40,199 nucleotides of DNA from FCB group bacterium (lineage in GTDB: Bacteria; Zixibacteria; MSB-5A5; GN15; JAAZOE01): positions 1 to 40,199 of the forward strand of contig JAAEQF010000402.1 in assembly GCA_024231695.1 (NCBI GenBank). The letters are read 5' to 3'. Under the pieces are notes generated by a model that ran no database searches, was not told the origin of the DNA, and was given only the letters and a program-made list of their open reading frames with translations. Numbering within the stretch: position 1 is the stretch's first letter; every line of letters begins with the position of its first letter. Positions 26,874 to 35,800 of the stretch are shown here, piece by piece. Both the position numbers and the translations under genes were made by a program.

Positions 26874-28163
26874 TTACTTTTTCTTTTTCGATGATTCCAA
26901 AAGACAAGTTTTGAGAAGCTGATAGACAGTTTCAGGGTCGAGACGGGCGGCAATCCGATCGGCCAGCTTGGCGGCAACCGCATCGATCAAATCTCTGGAC
27001 AGATCGTGTAAACCGTCGGGCCCGAGTTGCTCAATGGCATCGTCCCAATTAAGGGTCGCTTCCGCCGGCATGTCGGCGATCTCCGGAGCGGCCGGGGCTT
27101 GCTCGGCAACAATGCTGGTCACGGGAATATCAGGCGCGACCTCGTCGGAAATCTTCTCCATCTCCTTTTTAAACTCGGAGATAAATTTGTCCACGGCCTG
27201 GTTATGCGAAGGCTTTTCGACGACATCTTCGGTCGCGTTCCCAATGGGAGCCGGCGATGGGGCTACCGGTTCCATCCCTTCGGATGTCGGTGCAATCGGC
27301 AACGATCCAGAGTCGGCGGCTTTGGGAGAAGCGGCTTCCCTCTGCATCTCGTTCACAAACCAATCGTAATCGTGACCACTACCGGTGCCGTCAGTAGATG
27401 GATCCTTGTCCCCCGCCGGTGGAATCATACCGTATTGGTCCGGTACTATCTCGATTTTGCTCGAGGAGGACATGCCTTCGGTCGGACGTTCAAGAGATCG
27501 ATCGGAATCGTTTCCCAGAAAATCACTATTTTCTTCCTCAGCCTTTTTCTCGCTTTTGGGAGGAGGCACACTGACCTGATCAATTTTTTTGCGGTTAATG
27601 GTGGAGTCGTCGTTTTGAGCCTTATAGTCGAAACCAATCATCGATTCCTGGGTGACTTTCTTATTTTGCACTCGATAGACACCGGTATCGTTGCCGATAA
27701 CTTCCGATTCGGCCACGTCGAGTTTATCCAGCCCCAAAGCGGCATCGATCAAATCATCCTCTACATCGGCATTGGCAAAAGGAGAAACTTCGGTAGTAAT
27801 CGGTTGATCGGCACTTCCGCTGAAAGCGGCCACTTTGTCGAGAAATTCACTGGGAGTGAATGGCTTGCCGATAATGGCTTCCGGCGGATAAGCCAGTTCG
27901 CCCTCGGTCTGATCATGCATGATAATCAGCGGAATAACGGCGGTGGAATTGTCCGCCCCCAAAGATTCATAGAAACGCTGACCATTTTTATCGTTAATAT
28001 CAGAGGCTATAAGAAGAAGGTCAATTTTACTTCCATGTAAAATTTCAAGCGCGCCGTCGGCTCCGTCAGCAGCCAGAACCTCATAGCCGTTCTGGCGCAG
28101 AAGGGATTCGGCGATACCTCTGACGGCCAGGGAGCGCTCGACAAGAAGTACTTTTTTAGACAT
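26874..28163 (-). CDS. Degenerate receiver-domain protein with long disordered linker
   Basis: Residues 1-115 of this 429-residue protein look like a response-regulator receiver domain: KKVLLVERS at the start, Asp55 in LLLIASDIN and Lys100 in IIGKPFTPSEF. The acidic pair that binds magnesium is Glu9-Arg10 instead of two acidic residues, and the loop after Asp55 is two residues short. This is followed by about 230 residues of low-complexity, Pro/Ser/Glu-rich linker. A C-terminal helical piece (LIDAVAAKLADRIAARLDPE) resembles a dimerisation or docking helix. There is no DNA-binding or enzymatic output domain. It lies 6 bases after the rhomboid gene and may be co-expressed with it. Confidence 0.75.
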   Translation of the reverse strand: MSKKVLLVERSLAVRGIAESLLRQNGYEVLAADGADGALEILHGSKIDLLLIASDINDKNGQRFYESLGADNSTAVIPLIIMHDQTEGELAYPPEAIIGKPFTPSEFLDKVAAFSGSADQPITTEVSPFANADVEDDLIDAALGLDKLDVAESEVIGNDTGVYRVQNKKVTQESMIGFDYKAQNDDSTINRKKIDQVSVPPPKSEKKAEEENSDFLGNDSDRSLERPTEGMSSSSKIEIVPDQYGMIPPAGDKDPSTDGTGSGHDYDWFVNEMQREAASPKAADSGSLPIAPTSEGMEPVAPSPAPIGNATEDVVEKPSHNQAVDKFISEFKKEMEKISDEVAPDIPVTSIVAEQAPAAPEIADMPAEATLNWDDAIEQLGPDGLHDLSRDLIDAVAAKLADRIAARLDPETVYQLLKTCLLESSKKKK

Positions 28164-28169
28164 AGAAGC

Positions 28170-29018
28170 CTACTTTCCCTTTTTCGACAGTATTTCGCTG
28201 GCACTGCCGAGAAACTGTCGTTCTTCTTCGCTTATGTTTTCAATCCCGACATCGTTGATTTTGTCCAGGATATGATCCACTCGCTTCATTATTTCTTCGG
28301 TTTCCTGCCGATTTTTATTCATCTTACGAGATTTACTCCGATAACGCAAGCTATCAAATGCCCGTTTCGGAGACAGGAAGCGGAAGATATTACGAAGCCG
28401 CCAATCAAGTTTGAGATAAACGAAACCGATGGCCGCTCCGCCCAAATGGGCCAGATGGGCCACACCGTCGGAACTACCGCCCATCGAGGCCAGAAATTCA
28501 ATGCCGACAAAAATCAGCACCGCAAATTTGACTCGCATCGGAATCAGAAAGAAAACCAGAATCATCCGATTGGGAAACATGACCGCGTAGGCGACCAATA
28601 GGCCATAGATAGCAGCCGAGGCGCCGATAGTTACGGCCGGTGAATTCGGCAGGAACATAATGGTAAAAATTCCGCCAGCGATACCGGTCAGAAAATAATA
28701 TTTCAGAAATTGTCTGGTACCCCAGGTGAATTCGATTTCGGTGCCGAACATCCAGAGCATGAGCATATTGAAAAGGATATGAAAAATACTGGTTGTACTG
28801 TGCAGGAACATATAGGTAAACAATTGATATACAGATAGATCCTGCAAAACCCGAATCGGCGTTAATCCCAGCAAGACAGTCAATTCGCGGCCGAACAGCA
28901 TCTGCATTATATACATAACGCCATTGGCGATGAGCAGGTATTTCACTCCCGTGGGCAGGGGACGACGGCCGCTCGGGTTGAAAGCGCCGAAGTTGAGATT
29001 GGAATAATTTCTTCTCAT
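28170..29018 (-). CDS. Rhomboid-family intramembrane serine protease
   Basis: The 282-residue membrane protease has about six helices. Catalytic Ser134 is in TIGASAAIYG and the catalytic His is His191 in AHLAHLGGAAIGF. The loop region WGTRQFLKYYFLTGIAGG is also typical. After the last helix comes a basic segment and a short C-terminal domain (VDHILDKINDVGIENISEEE) found in many bacterial rhomboids. Such proteases cut membrane-spanning substrates near their outer face. The gene lies 90 bases after the end of the small membrane-protein frame described next and is followed closely by the receiver-domain gene. Confidence 0.95.
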   Translation of the reverse strand: MRRNYSNLNFGAFNPSGRRPLPTGVKYLLIANGVMYIMQMLFGRELTVLLGLTPIRVLQDLSVYQLFTYMFLHSTTSIFHILFNMLMLWMFGTEIEFTWGTRQFLKYYFLTGIAGGIFTIMFLPNSPAVTIGASAAIYGLLVAYAVMFPNRMILVFFLIPMRVKFAVLIFVGIEFLASMGGSSDGVAHLAHLGGAAIGFVYLKLDWRLRNIFRFLSPKRAFDSLRYRSKSRKMNKNRQETEEIMKRVDHILDKINDVGIENISEEERQFLGSASEILSKKGK

Positions 29019-29108
29019 AGATATAATACGTATCGGCAGAACATCGGTTCGGTTTTATGCCTTCTTACGGTTCGACTCAAATTTACGCTTAGGTAAATTG
29101 GCGCCAAA

Positions 29109-29279
29109 TCAGGAAAGCTTAGTGGTTGTTTCGTCATCTGGCTCCGCCGGAGCCTTGGGCCGGGTGTCACAGCCGGCGGTGTGTCAGGAGGGCACTCCCA
29201 GCCGAGGAAATACAAACCGAACCAGTATTATCCAGACGGCGACAAATAGAATCAAAAACCAGATGTTATAGGAATCCAT
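29109..29279 (-). CDS. Small membrane protein, candidate selenoprotein (in-frame TGA as Sec)
   Basis: An ATG at 29279 has AGAGGT 8 bases upstream and starts a frame of 31 codons: one membrane helix (about residues 5-24) followed by basic-aromatic RFVFPRLGVPS. The next codon is TGA (29186-29184). The same frame then stays open for 24 more codons (HTAGCDTRPKAP, then AEPDDETTTKLS), hydrophilic and protein-like, to a second TGA at 29109. If the first TGA is read as selenocysteine the product has 56 residues with a U-x4-C pair on the polar side. A hairpin with the shape of a bacterial SECIS element lies 29 bases after the TGA. The gene follows the CoA-binding protein by 6 bases in a thioredoxin operon. 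A plain 31-residue membrane peptide ending at 29184 is the alternative. Confidence 0.55.
29140..29154 (-). other. SECIS-like hairpin after the in-frame TGA
   Basis: On the minus strand GGCTCC-GGC-GGAGCC forms a perfect 6-bp stem with a 3-base loop beginning with GG. The loop starts 35 bases after the TGA. Known bacterial SECIS elements have an upper stem of several base pairs, a short loop with a G among its first two bases, and a loop about 16-37 bases from the UGA; these values fit. No T-run follows on either strand, so it is not a normal terminator. A longer alternative stem (CCGCCGG with CCGGCGG) also exists. Confidence 0.45.
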
Positions 29280-29285
29280 AGCCTG

Positions 29286-29717
29286 TTACCTCTTATGCTC
29301 CTTGAGCACGCATTTATCCATAATTATCGGGACGCCCGCCTCATGAGCCAGGTCATACGACTCCTGCGAAATGACCCCTTCCTGCAACCAGATACAGCGG
29401 GCTCCGATGGCGAGGGCTTCCTTGATGATCGGCGGCGTAGCCTCACCTTTCCGGAAAACGTCAACCAGGTCAACCGGTTGACCGATCGAACCAAGATCCG
29501 GATAGGATTTTTTGCCAAGAATTTCTGTTTCCACCGGATTGACCGGGATCACTTCGAATCCCTGTTCAATCAAGTAGCGAGCCACCCCGTTGGATGCCCG
29601 CTCCGGCTTGGACGATAGTCCAACCACCGCGATAGTTTTGGTGTCCTTCAGGATGTTTTTGATCTCGTCCGGTGACGGATTTTTCCAAGCCGATGAATTT
29701 TCAGACTGATCGTTCAC
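29286..29717 (-). CDS. CoA-binding domain protein (YccU-like)
   Basis: The 143-residue protein is a single Rossmann-type CoA-binding domain. It shows TKTIAVVGLSSKPERASNGV at the N-terminal dinucleotide-like loop, then GFEVIPVNPVETEILGKKSY and the C-terminal ARCIWLQEGVISQESYDLA, all typical of the YccU/YneT family related to succinyl-CoA synthetase alpha subunits. The exact role is unknown. It starts 9 bases after the thioredoxin gene and ends 6 bases before the small membrane protein gene, so the three form one unit. Confidence 0.9.
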   Translation of the reverse strand: MNDQSENSSAWKNPSPDEIKNILKDTKTIAVVGLSSKPERASNGVARYLIEQGFEVIPVNPVETEILGKKSYPDLGSIGQPVDLVDVFRKGEATPPIIKEALAIGARCIWLQEGVISQESYDLAHEAGVPIIMDKCVLKEHKR

Positions 29718-29726
29718 GTCTTTTTC

Positions 29727-30053
29727 CTAAGCCAAAACTTTTTCCAATTTCGCCACCAATTGGGCTTTGGGCACCGCGCCCACAATCTGGTCTATAACCT
29801 CACCGTTCTTGAAAAACAGCAAGGACGGAATCGACATAATCGAAAACGAGGCCGGGGTTTTGGGATTGCCGTCAACATCCATCTTGGCAACTTTGATTTT
29901 TCCGTCGAATTCACCGGCAATCTCTTCCAGAATCGGGGCAATCATCTTGCAGGGTCCGCACCAGGGAGCCCAGAAGTCAACAATAACGGGCACTTCTGAC
30001 TTCTTAACTTCCGCTTCAAACGTATCATCGGTTACATGTACCGGCTGACTCAT
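29727..30053 (-). CDS. trxA: Thioredoxin
   Basis: The 108-residue protein is a classic thioredoxin with active site WCGPC (Cys32, Cys35), the buried Asp26 in VIVDFWAPW and cis-Pro in MSIPSLLFFKNGE. It reduces disulfides in the cytosol with thioredoxin reductase. GGGAGGA lies 6 bases upstream of the start. It is the first gene of the unit trxA, CoA-binding protein, small membrane protein, and probably rhomboid. It could reduce CcdA and the possible selenoprotein. The 290-base region upstream is shared with the divergent dtd gene; I found no strong promoter match there. Confidence 0.97.
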   Translation of the reverse strand: MSQPVHVTDDTFEAEVKKSEVPVIVDFWAPWCGPCKMIAPILEEIAGEFDGKIKVAKMDVDGNPKTPASFSIMSIPSLLFFKNGEVIDQIVGAVPKAQLVAKLEKVLA

Positions 30054-30344
30054 TATAAATCCTCCCTCTTTACCTTATGTAATAAAAACCTTAACTTCAA
30101 TCCTGCATATACTATTACATGAAACAGCGGTTGCGTAAAACGGTTCCCGCCGAACATCCATTAATCAATAGTATGAAACTATGACGGACAATATCGAAAC
30201 GCAATCAATTTCTTGGATGAGTGTCTAATTAGTCCAGCGACAGATGTAGAAAACAACCTGACCGCCAAAATTCAGCCATTTCCGTCGTTCGGCCGCCAAT
30301 CGTCGGTTGACACAAAGCCTAAAACAGGCTACCTTCCGCCTGAA

Positions 30345-30815
30345 ATGAAAATTGTCCTGCAAAGAGTCCGGCGCGCCTCGGTAACCGTTTTCGAATCCAA
30401 TCAATCCGGTGGAAGAATCGCCGGAGAAATAGGGCCCGGTCTGGTGCTTTTGGTCGGATTGAAAGCCGGCGATATCATGGAATCAGCGGCTCGACTGGCC
30501 AAAAAAATACTGGAATTGCGTATTTTTGAAGACAAGGCGGGCAAAATGAATCGTTCGGTCGTCGAAGCCAAAGGCCAGCTTTTGGTGATCTCCCAGTTTA
30601 CGCTACATGGCAGTACTCGCAAAGGTCGCCGGCCGAGTTTCACCGGGACCATGCCCCCCGATGAAGCTGAAAAAATGTATAGTCGTTTCGTACAGATGCT
30701 TTCTGACACCGGCATCAAAGTCGCCACCGGGGTTTTCGGGGCCAAAATGGAAGTTGAGATTATAAATGACGGTCCGGTTACCTTCATTCTCGAAGATGAC
30801 ATTTCCCAGGCTTAA
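30345..30815 (+). CDS. dtd: D-aminoacyl-tRNA deacylase
   Basis: From the ATG at 30345 the protein has 156 residues, the normal size; a longer frame to 30213 adds unrelated sequence. The N-terminus MKIVLQRVRRASVTV is canonical. Signature SQFTLHGSTRKGRRPSF holds the active-site loop and GAKMEVEIINDGPVTFIL contains the Gly-cisPro motif. The enzyme removes D-amino acids from mischarged tRNA. It opens a tightly packed six-gene operon on the plus strand and overlaps the maf gene by 20 bases. Confidence 0.95.
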   Translation: MKIVLQRVRRASVTVFESNQSGGRIAGEIGPGLVLLVGLKAGDIMESAARLAKKILELRIFEDKAGKMNRSVVEAKGQLLVISQFTLHGSTRKGRRPSFTGTMPPDEAEKMYSRFVQMLSDTGIKVATGVFGAKMEVEIINDGPVTFILEDDISQA

Positions 30816-31404
30816 ACGTCTGGCCGAAGAGGTTGGTTTGGTTCTGGCCTCGGGTTCGCCACGACGAAAGACCATACTCACGGAAGCCCTTATTCCATTT
30901 GAAGTTATCGTTCCAAGCATCGAGGAAAAGATCACTCCGGGACTGAGTTCAGCCGAACAGGCTATGGAGCTGGCGCGGCAGAAAGTATTATCCATCGACA
31001 AGCGAAATTCCAAAGTATATCTTAGCTGTGATACAATTGTTGTTTATGATGATCAAATCCTGATGAAGCCGATTGATGAAGCCGATGCCCTGCGGCTATT
31101 AAAGATCCTCTCCGGTGGGACTCACTCGGTATTCACCGGATTGGCTCTATATGACAGCCGATCCGAGATTTGTCATTCCGGGGTAGAAGAGAGCCGAGTG
31201 AGGTTTAATCGGGTCAGTGACGAGGAATTACTGCGATATATCGCCACGGGAGAACCGTTGGATAAGGCTGGAGCCTACGGAATACAAGGGATGGGGCGAT
31301 TTTTAGTTGACACTGTAGAGGGTAATATTGATAATGTAGTCGGTCTGCCCATGGGCGAGTTGGAACGATTAGCCGGGATTTATTGGGAAACTTATGGCGA
31401 ATAA
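30796..31404 (+). CDS. maf: Maf-family nucleoside triphosphate pyrophosphatase
   Basis: From the ATG at 30796 the protein has 203 residues. Signature ASGSPRRKTILTEA, the catalytic region YLSCDTIVVYDD, GGTHSVFTGLALYD and the C-terminal GAYGIQGMGRFLVDTVEG followed by NVVGLP match the YhdE-type dTTP/UTP pyrophosphatase group. Such enzymes clear modified or excess nucleotides. The gene overlaps the end of dtd by 20 bases and the start of the RodZ-like gene by 11, so translational coupling is likely. An in-frame start at 30766 is possible but lies deeper in dtd. Confidence 0.93.
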   Translation: MTFPRLKRLAEEVGLVLASGSPRRKTILTEALIPFEVIVPSIEEKITPGLSSAEQAMELARQKVLSIDKRNSKVYLSCDTIVVYDDQILMKPIDEADALRLLKILSGGTHSVFTGLALYDSRSEICHSGVEESRVRFNRVSDEELLRYIATGEPLDKAGAYGIQGMGRFLVDTVEGNIDNVVGLPMGELERLAGIYWETYGE

Positions 31405-32293
31405 ATATACGAAAATTGGTGACCTGCTGGCAGTCGCTCGTAAAGAGCAGGAAAAGTCAATCAAAGAATCTTCCGAAGCCACCAAGATTATGCCAAAATA
31501 CATTGAGGCTTTGGAAGCTGGCGATCCGACGCAACTCCCCTCCATCCCCTATTTTCAGTTATTTGCCAGAAGTTATTCCCAGTACCTCGGTATCGACCCA
31601 GCCATTCTGGAAGAGATCGAAGCAGTCAATGGCGAGACGGCCGGTATTTTGGCTGGCGGCGAAGGGGATGAAGATGACGGCGAGAATGAAATAGATTCAT
31701 CCTCCAGCAATCAGACAAAGGGATTCATCAAGACACTGGCTTATATTATCGGGATTATCGTTTTGATATTTGCGGCCTTTATGGTTTATAACCTGATCGT
31801 TAAGGATAAACAGGCCGACCCCTCCGGCACCGAAATAGAAACTGCAGCATCAGGTACCGGCGCTAATATCGATTCCCATGATTCAGCAGAAATCCAGGAT
31901 TACATAGTCACACCTTATGAACCACCAGAAAAACTCGATTTGCATTTGAGGGCACGCCAGGACGTTTGGGTTGTTGTGGCCAGTGACGGCGACACAGTTA
32001 TGAACCGTCAATTGGCGGCCGGAGAAGAACGACGGTGGCAAGCCGAATATCGTTTCATGCTCACGATTGGAATTTCCACGGCAGTGGAATTGACTCTGAA
32101 CGGAACCAGACTGGCGCCATTGGCCGAACGAGCCCAAACAATCGCCGGGCTGGAAATCAACCAGGTAAATTATCGTAACTTTTACCCTTCGACCGACACG
32201 GAAGAAGAACCGTCCCCAAGCCGTGAGATACCGGTGCATCCGCGATTCGGGACAGCAGATACGACAGGTGAGGAAACAGGCGATGGGCATTAA
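31394..32293 (+). CDS. RodZ-like HTH membrane protein
   Basis: The 299-residue protein has an N-terminal cytosolic HTH_25 domain (IGDLLAVARKEQEKSIKESS, then YIEALEAGDPTQLPSIPYFQ and LFARSYSQYLGID). One membrane helix lies at about 111-135 (KTLAYIIGIIVLIFAAFMVY). The extracytoplasmic C-terminal domain is DUF4115-like (KLDLHLRARQDVWVVVASDG, then AGEERRWQAEYRFMLTIG). RodZ links MreB to the envelope and sets cell shape. No mreB is in the window, so the exact role is inferred from the domain order. Start and stop overlap both neighbours by 11 bases. Confidence 0.85.
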   Translation: MANKYTKIGDLLAVARKEQEKSIKESSEATKIMPKYIEALEAGDPTQLPSIPYFQLFARSYSQYLGIDPAILEEIEAVNGETAGILAGGEGDEDDGENEIDSSSSNQTKGFIKTLAYIIGIIVLIFAAFMVYNLIVKDKQADPSGTEIETAASGTGANIDSHDSAEIQDYIVTPYEPPEKLDLHLRARQDVWVVVASDGDTVMNRQLAAGEERRWQAEYRFMLTIGISTAVELTLNGTRLAPLAERAQTIAGLEINQVNYRNFYPSTDTEEEPSPSREIPVHPRFGTADTTGEETGDGH

Positions 32294-32843
32294 ATCGCTG
32301 GCAGCCAGAATATATTTGAACCGGCTATCGGCCCGGCTCGATTCGACACCGTTGTCTCTGCCCCTGCACCTTAAGGGGAAATCGCTTTTGGTTCTTTTAC
32401 CTGCCTCACAGCGTGACCTCACGGTGGTCAAGCAGGTTCTTCCCGAAATCACTCAGCTTTTTGGAGACGATTCAGTGTTTCTATTGGCCTGTCCTCAGAC
32501 CAATGTCCGTTCGATCTTCCCCTCCAAGGGCTTTCATATCATCACACCCGGGAAATCGGCGATGAACTGGTGCCAGCTTCCGGCCCGCACCTTTCTGGAA
32601 AAACTGGAAAAGCGAAATTTTGATTATGTCTTTGATACCAATTTGGATGAAAACCGTTTTGCCGCACGCATCCTGCTGAGTTTCCCGGAGGCGGTTCGTT
32701 TTGGTTGCCAGGGCAAACTTGGACTCCCTTATTTGAACCTTGAGGTTAAAACCAAATTTCTACGTGATCGCCGCCTGATTTATCGTTCCATACTTGAGGT
32801 GGTGGCCAACATTTCACGATCAAACGGCCAAGCCGCATCATGA
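32283..32843 (+). CDS. GT9 (heptosyltransferase)-like N-terminal domain protein
   Basis: From the ATG at 32283, which overlaps the RodZ-like gene by 11 bases, the protein has 186 residues. The layout LLVLLPASQRDLTVVKQVLP, then FDYVFDTNLDENRFAARILL and AVRFGCQGKLG resembles the first Rossmann domain of GT9 glycosyltransferases, including the family turn KYDLVIDL (here NFDYVFDT). The second, nucleotide-sugar binding domain is absent, so it is probably not a working transferase on its own. I cannot give a function. It is flanked by RodZ-like and smc genes in the same operon. Confidence 0.5.
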   Translation: MGIKSLAARIYLNRLSARLDSTPLSLPLHLKGKSLLVLLPASQRDLTVVKQVLPEITQLFGDDSVFLLACPQTNVRSIFPSKGFHIITPGKSAMNWCQLPARTFLEKLEKRNFDYVFDTNLDENRFAARILLSFPEAVRFGCQGKLGLPYLNLEVKTKFLRDRRLIYRSILEVVANISRSNGQAAS

Positions 32844-32860
32844 TTCAAGGAGACTGTTAA

Positions 32861-35800
32861 GTGTATTTGAAAAAGCTCGAACTGCTGGGATTTAAATCGT
32901 TTCCGGAAAAGACGACCTTTCTATTCAACGAAGGGATAACCTCCATCGTCGGCCCCAACGGCTGCGGCAAAACCAATTTGCTGGATGCTCTGCGCTGGGT
33001 GCTGGGCGAACAAAAGACTTCTCTATTGCGCGGCAATAAAATGGAGGAAGTTATTTTTGCCGGTACGCGGACGCTCAAACCTCTGGGAATGGCTGAAGTC
33101 TCGCTGCAACTGGAGAATCGCCACGGCGTCCTCCCTTCGCAATACAACGAGTTGGCCATTGCACGGCGTCTTTTCCGTTCGGGCGAATCGGAATACCTCT
33201 TGAATAAAGTACCCTGCCGACTCAAGGACATCACCGATCTATTTGCCGATACCGGTCTCGGTTCGCATGCCTATGCTATCATTCAGCAGGATATGATTGA
33301 GGCTATACTATCGGATAAGGCCGAGGAGAGACGCTTCTTATTCGAGGAAGCAGCCGGGATTACCAAGTATAAGCATCGCAAACAGGCCGCCGAACGCAAA
33401 CTGGAAGCCACCGAGCACGATCTTCAGCGTCTTCAGGATATCCTGTCGGAAGTCAATACTCGGGTCAATTCCTTAAAACGTCAAGTGAATAAAGCCCGAC
33501 GATACAAAACCGTTTCGGATGAATTGAAAAGCTGGGAACTCTACACGGCCGGTTTCAAATACGAGAAGCTGACGACAGACCGTAAAGAGCTTTCTGTTTC
33601 GATGAAATCTTTGGAAGACAAGCGGCTTGGCGTCGAAGCCGGACTGGACTCGCATTTCGCCGAATTGGAAAAAGGCCGCACTACGTTGACCGACTTCGAC
33701 CACGAATTGACCAAAAAATCGAGCCGAGTCCTTGAGCTTTCTGAAAAAGCCCATCAGGTGGAAACCGAAATTTCGGTCAATCGCGAAAAGAAAGAAAACC
33801 TGACTTCCCTGGCCGCACAGAATCGCGACGAAATCGATGCGTTGAACAAGCGGGCCGAAGTCATCCGCGATGAGAAGGGCCAGAGCCAAAACGAACATGA
33901 CCAAATCGGCGGTGAGATCGAAAGATTGGGTGTAGAGCTGGAACAGTCTCTGATCCGGCAAAGGACAGCTGATAGCGAATACCTACAATTCCGCTCACTG
34001 GCCGATGATGAAAACACCAAACTTCTCGATCTGGAAGGAAAAATTTCATCGGGAAGAACCGATTCGGCCAATATCGAGGAACAGACCAAAGACCTGCAAA
34101 GCGATATCGAAACACAAAACGAGCGCAGGAGAAACCTGACTGAAGAAAAAAGCAGGCGGCGGGAGAAGATCACCGGGCTTCAATCTCAGATCGACCAGGT
34201 TTCATCCGAAAACAACCGACTTGAGGAATCCCTCGCCGAAACGGAAAAAAATCTGGAAGACAGCCAGACACAAAACGATCAGCTACGCGACAATTTGGCC
34301 GAGTTATCATCCGGTTACGAGGCCACTCTGGCGCGTAAGAATCTCCTGGCCGAGATGATCGAGCATTATGAGGGATACGGCAGCGGAGTCGTGGCCGTTT
34401 TTGAAATAGCCAATCGCTGGGTTGACATCACCGGTACGGTAGCCGACTTCCTTCGTCCGCATGACGGGTTTCGGCCGGCCATTGAAGCGGCATTGGGCGA
34501 TTCGGCCCAGTATATCCTCTGCAGCAATCATCAGACAGCTCAGGAAGCGATAACCCATCTGCAAGATCAAAAAGCCGGAAGAGCAACATTTTTGGTTCTG
34601 GATCGATTGACCGAAACCAACGGCCGGCCGGTTTTGCCGGATATCCCCGGAGTGAACGGCTGGGCTGACAGTTTGATCGAATGCGACGATCGATATAAAC
34701 TCGTGGCCTCTTCCCTGCTGGGCCGCACGGCTATCTGTGATAACGGCGAAACGGCTCTGCGCCTGCTCGATTCTTTGCCTCTGGGATACCGGGTGACGAC
34801 TATGCGTGGCGAAATGTACAGCCGGGACGGTCTGATTACCGGTGGGGCCTCTGAGGAGCTTTCCCTCATCGGACGCAAGGACGAAATCGAAACGTTGACA
34901 CAGAAACTGGATGAATTACAGGGACAGATATCCGAGATCAAGGAAAAGCAGGCTGATACTACTTTAAAAATCGGGCAATTGCGGCAGACAATAGCTCAAG
35001 CAAATCAGAAACTGGCCGAGGACAAAGACCGGTTGAGCGATTTGAACTCCTCATTGAAAGAGGAGCAATTCAAGATTAATGCGGCCGATGAGGTCGTCAC
35101 CAGCATCGATCAGCGCATGGATCAACTATCCCAGAAGCTGGACAATCTGAAAAATCGCCAATACACTCTGGCTCTCGATTTCGATCAACTCGACCAGCAA
35201 AAAGCAACAATTGCAGCTCAGGTTCGCTCCAAGCGTGAACGACTGGAAGAATTGGAAAAAGGCACGCATGACGCTACCGAAGAGGTCAATCGCCTGCAAA
35301 TGGCAACAGTCGAGCAGGAAAGCAAACGGTCGCATCATGCTTCACAAATAACTTATTATGAAGAAATGTTGACCGATATCGCCTCTAACATCGAACTTAA
35401 GAACGGGCAGATCGGTGAGGCAGAAACGACCAGCGGTGAGTTGATTGAGATTATTCGCTCTGATGAAGTCGGCCTCAAGGAGCTATTCGAAGAGCGGGAG
35501 CAGGAAACTGCCACTCAGCAGGAGTTACGCCAAAGGCATGATGACCAGCTGGCCGGTGTCGATGAACTGGAAAAACAGGTAAAAATTCTTCGGCGGGAGA
35601 AAGACCAGATCGGCGATGAAATACACCAAGCCGATATATCGTTAACCGAAGTCAACTCGCGGCTGGAACAGCTTGAAGAACGAACCAGTTCGGAATATGA
35701 AACCGATATACGCGAATTGAAGGTGGAATCACCCAATGCGGAGTTATCCGAAGAACAGATTTCCACTCACATGGATGACCTGCAGGAAAAACTGCGCCGG

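Noticed and set aside
27027-28040. Long open frame (337 codons) on the plus strand
   Set aside because: It lies wholly antisense to the receiver-domain gene, which has a recognisable domain and ribosome-site context; the plus-strand product has no domain-like pattern.
29140-29154. Reading the hairpin as a terminator of the thioredoxin unit
   Set aside because: No T-run follows on either strand, so intrinsic termination is unlikely; a SECIS-like role is at least as good an explanation.
29015-29215. 66-codon minus-strand frame over the small membrane protein region
   Set aside because: It is in a different frame, lacks a ribosome site, and its product is not membrane-like; the frame from 29279 has a ribosome site and a clear helix.
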